Numbered from the stretch's first letter, positions 26,928 to 35,983 are shown. The stretch is DNA of 64,000 bases from Candidatus Saccharimonadota bacterium (GCA_028289245.1 JAQGGT010000006.1:208948-272947), one strand, 5' to 3'. Numbers and translations are program-made. The notes: a model not told the origin generated them from the letters alone.

Positions 26928-28571
26928 ATGAAACTAACAAAAATTGCCCGACTGGGTATTGCCACGCTTGTCAGCGTGTCCTCTTTATTAACGCTGAGTA
27001 TTCCCATGGCGGCCGCCGCGACTAAGACGTGGACCGGTGGTGGTTCAGATGGTAAGTTTAGCACCGGCGCTAACTGGTCCGGTGGCACGGCCCCCACGGC
27101 TGGGTCGGATTTAGTATTCCCCTATGGTGCATCCGTCACTAACAAAACCATGGTGAACGATCTGACGGCGGGCACGAGCTTTGTCAGTATTACCTTCAAT
27201 GGCACGATTGGCCAGACTGAGTCAACGTATTATACGTTAAGCGGCAATGCCCTCACCCTAACTGGCGGCATCGTCGATACCGATACCGGCGGCGACACCA
27301 TTAGTACGGACATTGCTTTCAGTGGCGCGCAAACACTAAATGTCGGGACCGGTAGTTACTTGGACCTTTCTGGCGTTCTCAGCGGTAGTGGCGCACTCAC
27401 TAAAACTGGCACCGGTTACCTACTCTTATCGGGCAACAACACCTTCACCGGTAGCCTGACTGCCAATGCGGGAGAAGTTAGCGCTTCAAGTGATACAGCC
27501 CTTGGCACCACCGCAGGTGCTACCATAATTAATGATACGGCTTCGCTCTACATTGGTAACTGTCAGGGCGCGCTAACGGTCGCCGAAAACTTTACCTTTA
27601 CCGGTAGCGACGCAAACGCTGATAGTCCTAAATTGCAAACTGCTAGCTTCTGTCGCGGTGGGGGAGGTGGTGGAGGTGGCCCAGTTGTCACCTATGGTCT
27701 GTTTGATGTCGGCAGTTACGATACCACGCTCACCGGCACGGTAACCCTCGGCTCTGACGTAAACTTCGGTAGCTACTCACCACACACCACCATCAGTGGC
27801 GCAATGTCAGGTAACTTCAAATTCAACCTCCCCGAAGATAAATGGGGTGGCACGCTAGTCATTAATAGTAGCAACAACACTTCCGGTATGGCTAATGGCA
27901 GCTACACGGCGACCGCTAGCAGTCCGACGCTCTCCGATAGCGTTCCCGGCACCTCGATCATAATTAACCATCCAGCGGTAGTAACTATTGATGGTACGCG
28001 TGGCGACACGGTTGTAAACGCAGGCGGTACGCTGAAGGGTCATGGTACGGTCGGCGCATTAAGCGTCGCAACTGACGGTATTGTAGCTCCCGGTAATAGC
28101 CCCGGCTGTCTAAATACCGCTGACCTAGCCATTGCTGGTACGCTCCAAGAAGAAATCGGTGGCTCTGACCCTTGTACGGGCTACGATCAGGTTAAGGTAA
28201 CCGGTGCGGTCAGTGTTACGGACGGTACATTGACGCCAAGTCTCTACAACGGCTTTGTTCCAGAAGTCGGCCAGAGCTACACTATCATCGACAACGACGG
28301 CTCGGATGCTGTTACCGGCACCTTTACCGGCCTCGCAGAAGGCGCCACCTTCACCGCCAATGGTGTTACCTACAGCATTACCTACGTGGGCGGCGACGGC
28401 AATGATGTTGTCCTAACCGTTACCAACGTCGATGCTTCGCAACTCCCCAAGACTCCTGATACCGGTATGCGCCTCGTCGCTGCTCACCCATTGCTCGCGC
28501 TGGGTGCTACGACTGTCGCTGCCTTCGGTTTGCTCATCGCTGCTCGCCGTCTGAAGCCGGCTCGCCGCTAA
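26928..28571 (+). CDS. secreted beta-helical repeat protein with sortase sorting signal
   Basis: 547 aa. Signal peptide (MKLTKIARLGIATLVSVSS then LLTLSIPMAAAA), then autotransporter-type PATR repeats (KTWTGGGSDGKFSTGANWSGG; ALTKTGTGYLLLSGNNTFTG), predicted to form a beta-solenoid. A Gly9-like run (GGGGGGG) interrupts it. The C-terminus carries LPKTPDTG, a hydrophobic helix and RRLKPARR, i.e. a cell-wall sorting signal (TPDTG probably being the LPXTG equivalent). The dedicated sortase follows 50 bp downstream. Likely a major wall-attached adhesin or sheath protein. Confidence 0.88.
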   Translation: MKLTKIARLGIATLVSVSSLLTLSIPMAAAATKTWTGGGSDGKFSTGANWSGGTAPTAGSDLVFPYGASVTNKTMVNDLTAGTSFVSITFNGTIGQTESTYYTLSGNALTLTGGIVDTDTGGDTISTDIAFSGAQTLNVGTGSYLDLSGVLSGSGALTKTGTGYLLLSGNNTFTGSLTANAGEVSASSDTALGTTAGATIINDTASLYIGNCQGALTVAENFTFTGSDANADSPKLQTASFCRGGGGGGGGPVVTYGLFDVGSYDTTLTGTVTLGSDVNFGSYSPHTTISGAMSGNFKFNLPEDKWGGTLVINSSNNTSGMANGSYTATASSPTLSDSVPGTSIIINHPAVVTIDGTRGDTVVNAGGTLKGHGTVGALSVATDGIVAPGNSPGCLNTADLAIAGTLQEEIGGSDPCTGYDQVKVTGAVSVTDGTLTPSLYNGFVPEVGQSYTIIDNDGSDAVTGTFTGLAEGATFTANGVTYSITYVGGDGNDVVLTVTNVDASQLPKTPDTGMRLVAAHPLLALGATTVAAFGLLIAARRLKPARR

Positions 28572-28620
28572 GCCGCGGTCACTATACAAAAAAACGTACG
28601 TCAAAACACAAAGGAACACT

Positions 28621-29691
28621 ATGCCAGAGCGGGCCCGCATCGGTCTCGATAACCCAGCATTTTATGGGCGACTACGCCAGCCAGAACGGCCGGCGGGTCG
28701 TCAGATGCGGGCGCCGATTGCAGCCCGGCAGCAGCATCGACAATTGCTGCGCGATCCAAACTTTGTAACACCGTCGCGACAGATCTCCACACCACCGGCA
28801 GCGGCTATGCCAAGTTCGCTCGTAGCGCCACCACCAACCGGCTCGCGGCAAGTCGCCCCTGTAGTAACTTTGCCCGCATCACAACTGGCCATCGTTGAGC
28901 CACAACCGTATGCCCGACCGGCTCAGCACAAGCAGCAGGGTTCGCGGGTTTTGCAACGCAGCCAAGTCCAAACGCCTCAGTCGGCGTTCCTGAAAAAGCG
29001 CCGTCTCGGTAACTATTCCAAGCCGCAGATTACCTTAGTGGCGATGGCCGGCTTTTTATTCTTGGTTGGCGTAATGGTAAGTCTGCTGACGCTGCAAACG
29101 AATACTAGCGCTAAGGCCCAAGTAGCCGCCTTGTCTGCTAAAGCTTCGACGGCACATGACGGTACCGCTGCCGACAATGCACCGCCATCCGAGGCTAAGC
29201 CGCCCACGACCGCTGCGCCGTACCAAGTCGCTCCCGGCAATCCCAAATTTATTACCATCGACTCGCTGGGAGTTGGCGCTGCACGAATTCGGCCGATGGG
29301 GATTACGAACGCCGGCGCACTGCAAGCACCGAATACGATTTATGATGCTGGTTGGTATGACGCCAGCGCCAAACCAGGCGACGGTGCCGGGAATGGTGCC
29401 ATGCTAATCGATGGCCACGTGCATGGGCCAACCCTACCGGGTATTTTTGTAAATATAAAAAAATTACAGGCTGGTGATGTCGTCAAAATTACGCGTGGTG
29501 ACGAGGCTGTTTTCCAGTACAAAGTCGTCAAAGTCCAAGATTATGATGCGAGCACACTCGACATGGCCATGCTGCTCCGCTCGGTACAACCAGGACAGCC
29601 TGGTCTAAACCTGGTTACCTGCGGCGGTACTTACGACCGAGCGGCCGGCGAGTATACCAAGCGTACCGTTGTCTTCACTGTCCAGATTTGA
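28621..29691 (+). CDS. sortase (class E/F-like)
   Basis: 356 aa. A long ~130-aa Arg/Pro/Gln-rich cytoplasmic N-terminus, one membrane helix (~135-158), then the sortase beta barrel. Catalytic residues: His in MLIDGHVHG (~267-269), Cys in NLVTCGG (~335) and Arg in YTKRTVVF (~349). Cleaves sorting signals and joins proteins to the wall. Immediately downstream of its probable substrate; another LPATG protein lies at 44068-44403. AAAGGA upstream of the ATG. Confidence 0.92.
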   Translation: MPERARIGLDNPAFYGRLRQPERPAGRQMRAPIAARQQHRQLLRDPNFVTPSRQISTPPAAAMPSSLVAPPPTGSRQVAPVVTLPASQLAIVEPQPYARPAQHKQQGSRVLQRSQVQTPQSAFLKKRRLGNYSKPQITLVAMAGFLFLVGVMVSLLTLQTNTSAKAQVAALSAKASTAHDGTAADNAPPSEAKPPTTAAPYQVAPGNPKFITIDSLGVGAARIRPMGITNAGALQAPNTIYDAGWYDASAKPGDGAGNGAMLIDGHVHGPTLPGIFVNIKKLQAGDVVKITRGDEAVFQYKVVKVQDYDASTLDMAMLLRSVQPGQPGLNLVTCGGTYDRAAGEYTKRTVVFTVQI

Positions 29692-29853
29692 CCGTCAAAC
29701 GTGTATCGGCGTATATTTAAAGAGGATATGTTGCAATTTTTTGCACGGTCCTGTCAAAAGCAATTGTAAATACCTGAAACAGACCAATTTCCGTAGCTAG
29801 AGAAGTGATAGCGATTGCCGCGGACGTGGCCTCAATGAACAGAAAGGACAGAT

Positions 29854-31362
29854 ATGTTAGAAGCAGTGCTCGCTGTAGTAGGGCTTGTTGTTGGCTTTGG
29901 TGCTAACACGGTCGTTATGAAACAGCGTCAGGGGTCGGCTGAGGCCAAAGCCGAAAAAGAACTGGCCAACGCCAAAAAAGAAGCCAATAAATTAGTCGAC
30001 AAAGCTCGCGAAGAAGCCAACAAGTCGCTCGAAGCTGGACGTAAAGAAGAGCAAACACGTCGCAACGAACTTAAAGAGCTCGAGAAGCGTTTGATCAACC
30101 GCGAGGAAACCCTCGACCGTAAACTCGACGAGCTCGATAAGCGCAGCGAAGGCCTCCGCAAGGGCGAAGACGAAGTTGAACAACTCAAAAATGAAATCCG
30201 TGAAATTCGCGGTCGCCAACAGGAAAAACTCGAGAAAATTGCCAAGCTCAGCAAAGCTGAGGCCGCTGAAAAGCTGATGCAAATGACCGAGCGCGACATT
30301 CGCGGTGACTTGACTGGTCTGATTAACAAACTGCAAAACGAAGCCCGCGAAAATGCCGATGAGCAAGCGGCACTAATTATTACCCAAGCCATGGAACGCA
30401 TGTCGAGTGAAGTCACTGCCGAACGCACCGTGGCGAGCGTTAAACTTGACGACGAAGAAATGAAAGGCCGGATTATCGGTAAAGAAGGCCGCAACATCCA
30501 AGCCTTGCAGCGCGCTACCGGCGTCGACATCATGGTCGACGATACCCCTGGCTACATCGTGCTCAGCAGTTTCGATCCGATCCGCCGCGAAGTCGCCCGT
30601 CAGACGCTCGAGATGCTGATGAAGGATGGCCGTATCCACCCGGGCCGGATTGAAGAAGTTGTCGAAAAAGCTCAGAAAAACGTCGAAAAAGACGTCGCCC
30701 GAGCTGGTGAAGATGCCGCTCGCGAAGTCGGCATTATCGGCATACCAAAAGAAATTTTGCACCTACTCGGCGAGTTGAAATACCGTACCAGCTACGGCCA
30801 AAACGTTCTCAAGCATAGCACCGAAATGGCCCACATTGCCGGCATGATTGCCGAAGAGATTGGCGCCAATGTAAAGACCGCCAAGTACGCCGCGCTGGTG
30901 CACGATCTTGGTAAAGCCTTGACACACAAAATGGAAGGCAAGCACCACCACATTAGTGGTGAAATGCTGCGCAAATACGGGGCGCCAGAAGAGGTCGCCC
31001 TAGCCGCCGAACAGCACCACGACGATGTCGAAGCAACGAGCGTCGAAGCGCTGGTTGTCCGGGTCGTCGATGCCATCAGCGCTTCACGTCCTGGCGCTCG
31101 CAATGTGAGTGCAGAGAACTTTTCGGAGCGCATGCGCGACCTGGAAAACGTCGCTAACAGCTTTAAGGGTATTGAGAAATCGTATGCCATTAGCGCCGGC
31201 CGCGAAGTCCGTGTTTTTGTTCGCCCGCAAAGTATTGATGACCTCAGCGCCATCAAGCTGGCCCGCGATATTGCCACTAAAATCGAGTCAACCATGCAAT
31301 ACCCCGGCACCATTAAAGTTAACGTCATTCGCGAAACGCGCGCCGTCGAGTTCGCCAAATAA
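29854..31362 (+). CDS. rny: ribonuclease Y
   Basis: 502 aa. N-terminal membrane helix (VLAVVGLVVGFGANTVV), a long charged coiled-coil to ~190, KH domain (GRIIGKEGRNIQALQRATGVDIMVDDTPG) and HD domain (ALVHDLGKALTHK; EQHHDDVEA). Membrane-anchored endoribonuclease that starts mRNA decay. SD AAAGGA precedes the ATG. Paired with ymdB. Confidence 0.96.
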   Translation: MLEAVLAVVGLVVGFGANTVVMKQRQGSAEAKAEKELANAKKEANKLVDKAREEANKSLEAGRKEEQTRRNELKELEKRLINREETLDRKLDELDKRSEGLRKGEDEVEQLKNEIREIRGRQQEKLEKIAKLSKAEAAEKLMQMTERDIRGDLTGLINKLQNEARENADEQAALIITQAMERMSSEVTAERTVASVKLDDEEMKGRIIGKEGRNIQALQRATGVDIMVDDTPGYIVLSSFDPIRREVARQTLEMLMKDGRIHPGRIEEVVEKAQKNVEKDVARAGEDAAREVGIIGIPKEILHLLGELKYRTSYGQNVLKHSTEMAHIAGMIAEEIGANVKTAKYAALVHDLGKALTHKMEGKHHHISGEMLRKYGAPEEVALAAEQHHDDVEATSVEALVVRVVDAISASRPGARNVSAENFSERMRDLENVANSFKGIEKSYAISAGREVRVFVRPQSIDDLSAIKLARDIATKIESTMQYPGTIKVNVIRETRAVEFAK

Positions 31363-31373
31363 ACTCATTGCTC

Positions 31374-32174
31374 ATGAACATTTTGTATATCGGTGACGTG
31401 ATGGGCGAACTAGGGCTTAAGACGGTAGAACGTGTGTTGCCTGAACTGCGTAGCACGCGGCAGATCGATCTTGTGATCGCCCAGGCAGAAAATGTTACCG
31501 ACGGTAAGGGGATTGATCGTACCGACTTTGCGCGTTTGCGCAAAGCTGGCGTCGACTTTTGTACCGGCGGCAACTGGAGCATTCACAATAATGATATTTT
31601 TGCGGCACTCAGCGACCCAGCTCAGCCAATCATCCGCCCGGCGAACTACCCGGAAGGCACGCCCGGTCTCGGCTACAAATATATTGAAGCTGCCGGCAAG
31701 ACGGTGCTGGTGGTAAGCCTGCTGGGCCACATCGTCGGCCGCGATGCCGACAACCCCACCGACAACCCCTTGCTCGTTATCGACCAGATTTTGGACGCCG
31801 AAAAAGACAAGCCCAAAGACGCGGTAGTCATCAATTTCCACGGCGACTTTAGCAGCGAAAAGGTCGTGATTGGCCACTACCTTGATGGCCGGGCGACGTT
31901 GGTGGTTGGCGACCACTGGCACGTGCCGACGGCCGACGCACGGGTACTACCAGGCGGCACGGCCCACATTAGTGACGTCGGTATGTGCGGGGCGCTCGAC
32001 GCCAGCTTGGGCGTCAGCTTCGATAGCGTCATCCCCCGCTGGCGCGACGGCCACCAAACCAAGAATGTTTTGGTGATGGATGGCCCAACCCAGTTTAACG
32101 CGGTTTTGGTTTCCGGTAACGACGCTGGTTTGGCGATTTCGATCGAACAGATTCAGATCTTTAGCGAAGGCTAG
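31374..32174 (+). CDS. ymdB: YmdB family metallophosphoesterase
   Basis: 266 aa from ATG 31374 (an ATG at 31368 is also possible). Motifs MNILYIGDVMGELG, AENVTDGKG, CTGGNWSIHN, VINFHGDFSSEK and VGDHWHVPTAD give the di-metal site. The family hydrolyses 2',3'-cyclic nucleotides. The rny-ymdB pair is widely conserved. Such an enzyme could act on the cyclic-phosphate ends that hammerhead cleavage would leave (inference). Confidence 0.93.
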   Translation: MNILYIGDVMGELGLKTVERVLPELRSTRQIDLVIAQAENVTDGKGIDRTDFARLRKAGVDFCTGGNWSIHNNDIFAALSDPAQPIIRPANYPEGTPGLGYKYIEAAGKTVLVVSLLGHIVGRDADNPTDNPLLVIDQILDAEKDKPKDAVVINFHGDFSSEKVVIGHYLDGRATLVVGDHWHVPTADARVLPGGTAHISDVGMCGALDASLGVSFDSVIPRWRDGHQTKNVLVMDGPTQFNAVLVSGNDAGLAISIEQIQIFSEG

Positions 32175-32224
32175 CTTTTTCTGGGGTGATCGGCTATAAT
32201 CACCCCTTGTAATCACTCGATTTT

Positions 32225-32301
32225 CGGGGAGTGGCGCAGTTTGGTAGCGCGGGCGGTTTGGGACCGTCAGGTCGCAGGTTCAAATCCTGTCTCCCCGACC
32301 A
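32225..32301 (+). tRNA. tRNA-Pro (TGG)
   Basis: 77 nt with encoded CCA. Acceptor CGGGGAG pairs with CTCCCCG; anticodon loop TTTGGGA in a GGCGG/CCGTC stem. Anticodon TGG reads Pro. An RNA-structured cassette begins ~80 bp downstream. Confidence 0.96.
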
Positions 32302-32337
32302 ATTAAAAAACCTAAGCAATGCTTAGGTTTTTTAATT
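32301..32337. terminator. bidirectional terminator after tRNA-Pro
   Basis: Perfect 17-bp inverted repeat, arms 32301-32317 and 32321-32337, loop AAT. The A-run and T-run on the two sides allow termination in both directions. Confidence 0.9.
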
Positions 32338-32384
32338 GGGGAGCAGGGTTGGAATGTGCGACATTTGGCAAAGTTCTAATGCTA

Positions 32385-32547
32385 TTGAATAATATGTATA
32401 AATATGCTATAATATAACAACTTCGTTGGGCAGAAATGCTCCGAGGTACTTTAACAAGCTCTCTGTTCATTTTTGTCTGGCGGTAAGTTTACTTATTAGC
32501 AAGTTTGCCGTCAGACAAAAACCCACTATCTCACCCGAGGAGATGCA
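32385..32547 (+). promoter_or_regulatory. cassette A promoter and structured leader
   Basis: TTGAAT (32385-32390), 17-bp spacer, TATAAT (32408-32413) with an extended TGC. The leader hairpin 32421-32446 has an outer CTTCG/CGAGG stem and an inner GGGCA GAAA TGCTC. Then GTACTTTAACAAG and GCTCTCTGTTC (32458-32468), which is perfectly complementary to 33191-33201 just after the stop. A second hairpin (TTTTTGTCTG/CAGACAAAAA) precedes the ribosome-binding site. Confidence 0.8.
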
Positions 32548-33189
32548 ATGCCCATGACCAAGCAGGTTACCCAGTTCGTCGCCCACAGCGGCAAGTCGTT
32601 CGTGTACCTCACGGACATGCCTTTCCAGGACGGCCAGGTGCTCTTCAGCCCCGACGGCATCACGTTCTACGCGCTCGCCAGCCGCGGTTTCGGTGGTACC
32701 AGCATCGAGCACGACCTGTCGTTCGACGACCCCCACCAGGGCGTCAGCGGGAAGCTGCACCGCAATGGCGACGTCATCGACTACGACGACGAGCGGTACA
32801 CCCAGCAGGACGTCATCTTCGACCAGTCGTCGGTCGTTCCGCTGCCCGCCACCCGTCGCCCCGAGTACCTCTGCCAGGCCGAGGACGGCACGCTGTTCTA
32901 CGTCAGCGCCGACAAGTACAACTACTCCTACGAGTCGTTCAGGCTGTTCGTCGGCGACGGCACCACCATGCGCGAGATCCCCGTCCAGGACGTGGAGCGT
33001 TACCGCGACGGTGGCACGACGTACATCCGTACGCCCGAGGAGACCTTCTTCTCACCCTCGCCGTTCAACGCTCAGCGCGACCCCAACCTGGTGTCGCAGT
33101 GGGGCTTGCAGAAGCTGACCAACCTCAACAAGGGCGACTACGACATCGTCGAGACGCCCGAGGGGCAGGTCAGCATCACCAAGCGGTGA
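32548..33189 (+). CDS. cassette A protein, unknown function
   Basis: 213 aa after a strong GAGGAG. Contains DGQVLFSPDG, IEHDLSFDDPHQG and VIFDQSSVVPLPA, a segment clearly related to the 112-aa cassette J protein (NEQLLFSPDG, AHTLSFYDPYDG, ASLVLPPA). A second half (LFYVSADKYNYSYESFRLFVGDG) has a similar flavour, suggesting two beta-rich repeats. No signal peptide. Of the first 40 codons 38 end in G or C, against about half in neighbouring genes. I do not recognise the family. Confidence 0.75.
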   Translation: MPMTKQVTQFVAHSGKSFVYLTDMPFQDGQVLFSPDGITFYALASRGFGGTSIEHDLSFDDPHQGVSGKLHRNGDVIDYDDERYTQQDVIFDQSSVVPLPATRRPEYLCQAEDGTLFYVSADKYNYSYESFRLFVGDGTTMREIPVQDVERYRDGGTTYIRTPEETFFSPSPFNAQRDPNLVSQWGLQKLTNLNKGDYDIVETPEGQVSITKR

Positions 33190-33190
33190 T

Positions 33191-33266
33191 GAACAGAGAG
33201 CGCCTGGGAAGGGTAAGATGACGCTTGAGTGCAACTTTGCTCTCGCTCACTCTTCACCCAACCCAG
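33191..33266 (+). other. cassette A 3' element (type alpha)
   Basis: Begins one nt after the stop with GAACAGAGAGC, perfect complement of the leader segment 32458-32468. Then a hairpin: CTGGG/CCCAG and GGGT/ACCC outer pairs, apical GAGTGCAACTTTGCTCTC (33225-33242 region), the variant of a motif repeated in four other cassettes. A hammerhead follows directly. Confidence 0.7.
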
Positions 33267-33267
33267 T

Positions 33268-33320
33268 CGCTTTCCATGAATGTGTATTCATGCTGATGAG
33301 TCCAAAAGGACGAAAAAGCG
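33268..33320 (+). ncRNA. type III hammerhead ribozyme A
   Basis: All conserved parts are present: stem III CGCTTT/AAAGCG, cleavage triplet TTC with the cut after C33274, stem I CATGAAT/ATTCATG with loop GTGT, core CTGATGA (33293-33299), stem II GTCC/GGAC with AAAA loop, core GAAA (33312-33315). It lies in the 3' UTR of the cassette A gene, same strand. Confidence 0.93.
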
Positions 33321-33381
33321 ATAAGTTCAAATAATATAATGCTCTGTATAAACATGATCAGATATGTAATGGTATGATTTT

Positions 33382-34044
33382 ATGAAATATTATAGTTATC
33401 GCGGCCCGGAGCCTAGCTCTGATTTGCCGCCAGAGGAAAGGCCTAATTTTCAGGACCTTGAGCAGCACGCTGAAGCTGGCATCGTCAAGCGGGGCATTGC
33501 GCGGTATCTATTTAGTCGTAATCCGGAGCGAAGTATCAAGGTGCATACCTGCTTAGGCGCACCAGTGGTGCGAGCGGTTCTTATGGGGACTTATGGACGG
33601 CTTATTCCTAGAAGCGGCGGCAGTAACTATCGTACGGACCCCTCAAAGTCTCGTCTAGAAGCGGCAACGAGATTTGCTGTTGGCGGTAGCGTATTTAATG
33701 AAGCTGTCCACACGGCGTTAGTGGCGTGGAACACAGAAATACTCGTAAATGATATATCCGATGGACATAACTTCACCGTAAGTGCCATTGCGACAGGAGT
33801 AAATGCGGCTCTTGTTAGCTTACAACGCTACAACCGAGCCCGAATGGTAGTCAGGGTAAACGAAGAACTAGAAGCAGGGGCCACTTACCGTGATACCTAT
33901 GAGAATTACTTAGGGATAGACCACCGCGCAGCAGTAAACTATGAAGCCACGCTTGCCAAAATTAAGCCAGACGGTGATATACCACCAAGCAACGATGATG
34001 TCGCATGCGGAACATTTTCGCTGCCGTCTGAGCCCTACGCTTAA
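33382..34044 (+). CDS. hypothetical protein
   Basis: 220 aa, MKYYSYRGPEPSSDLPPEERPNF onward, with a helical middle section (ATRFAVGGSVFNEAVHTALVAWNTE). No membrane segment or known motif. Codon use is host-like, unlike the flanking cassette genes. A TATGAT sits just upstream of the ATG. It is sandwiched between cassettes A and B. Confidence 0.6.
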   Translation: MKYYSYRGPEPSSDLPPEERPNFQDLEQHAEAGIVKRGIARYLFSRNPERSIKVHTCLGAPVVRAVLMGTYGRLIPRSGGSNYRTDPSKSRLEAATRFAVGGSVFNEAVHTALVAWNTEILVNDISDGHNFTVSAIATGVNAALVSLQRYNRARMVVRVNEELEAGATYRDTYENYLGIDHRAAVNYEATLAKIKPDGDIPPSNDDVACGTFSLPSEPYA

Positions 34045-34141
34045 TCCAGGCGGATAGTTTCATGCTTGAAATTGTAGGATCTAACCTTGGCTAGGCCTTT
34101 TTGTTTATCAGGGGAGAAAGGGTATAGTAGTAGGTGTTTGC

Positions 34142-34218
34142 CGGGGTGTAGCGCAGCTTGGTAGCGCGCGTCGTTCGGGACGACGAGGTCGTGGGTTCAA
34201 ATCCCGCCACCCCGACCA
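34142..34218 (+). tRNA. tRNA-Pro (CGG)
   Basis: 77 nt with encoded CCA. Acceptor CGGGGTG/CACCCCG; anticodon stem CGTCG/CGACG around TTCGGGA; anticodon CGG reads Pro. The -35 box of cassette B starts at the very next base. Confidence 0.96.
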
Positions 34219-34440
34219 TTGACATATGTTTATACCTATACTAAAATTCGGGCAACCTTAGCGTGGAGCTTATGCTTAACCAAGGTGGAATTTTAACAAG
34301 CAGACAGAACACAAGGTGAGGAGCGAGCTAACTTATCAAAACAAAAGCTGGCCGGCCTCTCACCTTGTAGTGAATTCAGAAGGAATCACACACTCGCGTA
34401 CGCGAGAGGCATTTGCCTAGGTAGAGTAAGGAGACAGGTA
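34219..34440 (+). promoter_or_regulatory. cassette B promoter and structured leader
   Basis: TTGACA (34219-34224), 17-bp spacer, TAAAAT (34242-34247). Leader hairpin with ACCTT/AAGGT, then ATTTTAACAAG and AACAAGCAGACAG (34295-34307), a 13-nt perfect complement of 34834-34846 after the gene. A second long hairpin is closed by ACAAGGTGAG/CTCACCTTGT. AAGGAG precedes the start. Confidence 0.75.
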
Positions 34441-34767
34441 ATGGCTACAATCAAGGCTTCTTGCCTTTGCTGCGGCTTGGTTGAGCTTTCACCGGCGGAC
34501 CTCACGCTCATGGTTTGCTCGCACGCACCGCTATCGTACTACTCGTTCAAGTGTCCCGATTGTGGCAGTGCAGTTCGTAAGCCCGCCGACGATCATGTCG
34601 TCAGCCTGCTCATAAGTGGTGGCGTTCCAGCTATCGTTTGGGATCTCCCCGCTGAGGCACTCGAAGTCAAACACGGGCCGGCGCTCACCTATGACGACCT
34701 GCTCGACTTCAATGCCGCCATCAGCGACGACGACATGCTCGCCGAGCTCGCTGGGGCTGGTTCGTGA
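34441..34767 (+). CDS. cassette B small zinc-ribbon-like protein
   Basis: 108 aa. CLCCG and, ~30 residues later, CPDCG form a CxxC...CxxC zinc-ribbon near the N-terminus. The C-terminal half is acidic (DDLLDFNAAISDDDMLAELAG). No membrane segment. Reminiscent of small phage or plasmid zinc-finger proteins. Good SD (AAGGAG). Part of a cassette with closing stem but without a hammerhead. Confidence 0.72.
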   Translation: MATIKASCLCCGLVELSPADLTLMVCSHAPLSYYSFKCPDCGSAVRKPADDHVVSLLISGGVPAIVWDLPAEALEVKHGPALTYDDLLDFNAAISDDDMLAELAGAGS

Positions 34768-34850
34768 AGTTGACCTATCAACTCCACGCAAGACGGGTAA
34801 CCACGTCGACAGAGGGTGCTCCTTCTTTTTCCCCTGTCTGCTTGTTTACT
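34768..34850 (+). other. cassette B 3' element
   Basis: CTGTCTGCTTGTT at 34834-34846 is the exact complement of the leader segment 34295-34307. A local alternative pairing exists: GACAGAGGG (from 34808) with CCCCTGTC, so the closing stem and a local hairpin are mutually exclusive. Confidence 0.6.
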
Positions 34851-34874
34851 CGTTTTATGATACTGCTAAAATAA

Positions 34875-35966
34875 TTAGCTCTTTTTGATAAGTGTAAACT
34901 CTTCCTCGAACAGTTGCTCAAGAAAATAGCATAAGTCTGATTCGTTGCGGTCGAGGCCGGGCAGTTTGCGCCCGGTTGTCGCCACGGCGTAGTACTTGTC
35001 AAAACTTTTAGAGCCATAGGCGTTCAAGATGTCTGGGTGGACGTATGAGGACCGGGCCACCGTCCGGGTATTACCGAGCACGGCCGCCGCTTGGTCGATG
35101 GCTTCGATGACAACTTTTTCGGTTTTTTTGCCACCATCGATGGCGTTTTCTTCGACAAGGTGCATAAAGGCCATTAGCGTGCCACCCCAGGTGCGGAAAT
35201 CTTTGGCCGACAGTTGCAGTTCGGTGAGTTCGTGCAAGTATGTATTGATATCGTCGGAAGTGATCTCGTGCCAATCGTCAGCGGCATCCTGGTAGCGGAA
35301 GAGTCGGGCGCCGCGGACTTGTCGTAGCTGATCGAGCACCCGGGCGATAGCGGCATTTTCGAAGGTAATTTGTTGGTCCTTGCCGGACTTACCCTTAAAG
35401 GCTAAGGTCACTACCGGCCCGGCGATAACTACGTTGCGATCGGTTAGGGTGGTCAGTCCAACCGATTCGTTGGCCTTAAAATACGTGTCGTTGCCGATAC
35501 GAATGTAGGCGTTGTCGAGAATCCAGAGCATTACGGCCATCACCTTTTCGTAGCTCAGCTTTTTGAGTTGCAGATTAGTTTCCACGGCCTTACGGATGCG
35601 GGGCAGGCCTTTCGCGAACATAATCATCCGATAAAACTTGATAAGATCACGCATGGTGCGCCATTTTGGATGGTAAATGTACTGTTTACGGCCCTTTTCA
35701 TCAAAGCCGGTGGCCAGAACATGACCATTGGCCGACGGACAAATCCACACATTCTCCCAGGCCGGTGGGATCACCAGTGCGGTCACTCGCTTTTTTACGC
35801 TTTCAGCGACGGGCTTATCACCGTCAAGATACGAAAAACTCTTGCCTCGGCGCTGGCGGGTGAGGCCACCATCTTCAGTTGCGACGTACTCTAACCCGAC
35901 CAGCTTTGCGCAAGTCATGACATCTGAGTATAAGTCGCTGAGATTATCGGCGGTGGTCGCGGGCAT
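34875..35966 (-). CDS. topIB: DNA topoisomerase IB (poxvirus type)
   Basis: 363 aa. N-terminal domain with VIPPAWENVWICPSANGHVLATG and RKQYIYHPKWR; catalytic domain with AYIRIGND, GLTTL, FKGKSGK, RTWGGTLMA and SSYVHP, in which Tyr ~308 is the nucleophile. Relaxes supercoils by single-strand nicking through a 3'-phosphotyrosine. A 33-aa gene starts its transcript 17 bp upstream. Confidence 0.94.
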   Translation of the reverse strand: MPATTADNLSDLYSDVMTCAKLVGLEYVATEDGGLTRQRRGKSFSYLDGDKPVAESVKKRVTALVIPPAWENVWICPSANGHVLATGFDEKGRKQYIYHPKWRTMRDLIKFYRMIMFAKGLPRIRKAVETNLQLKKLSYEKVMAVMLWILDNAYIRIGNDTYFKANESVGLTTLTDRNVVIAGPVVTLAFKGKSGKDQQITFENAAIARVLDQLRQVRGARLFRYQDAADDWHEITSDDINTYLHELTELQLSAKDFRTWGGTLMAFMHLVEENAIDGGKKTEKVVIEAIDQAAAVLGNTRTVARSSYVHPDILNAYGSKSFDKYYAVATTGRKLPGLDRNESDLCYFLEQLFEEEFTLIKKS

Positions 35967-35983
35967 AAAAGATAAGGTAAATG

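Noticed and set aside
29928-30533. 201-aa Ser/Arg-rich minus frame opposite RNase Y
   Set aside because: Typical antisense of a Lys/Glu coiled-coil; no start signals.
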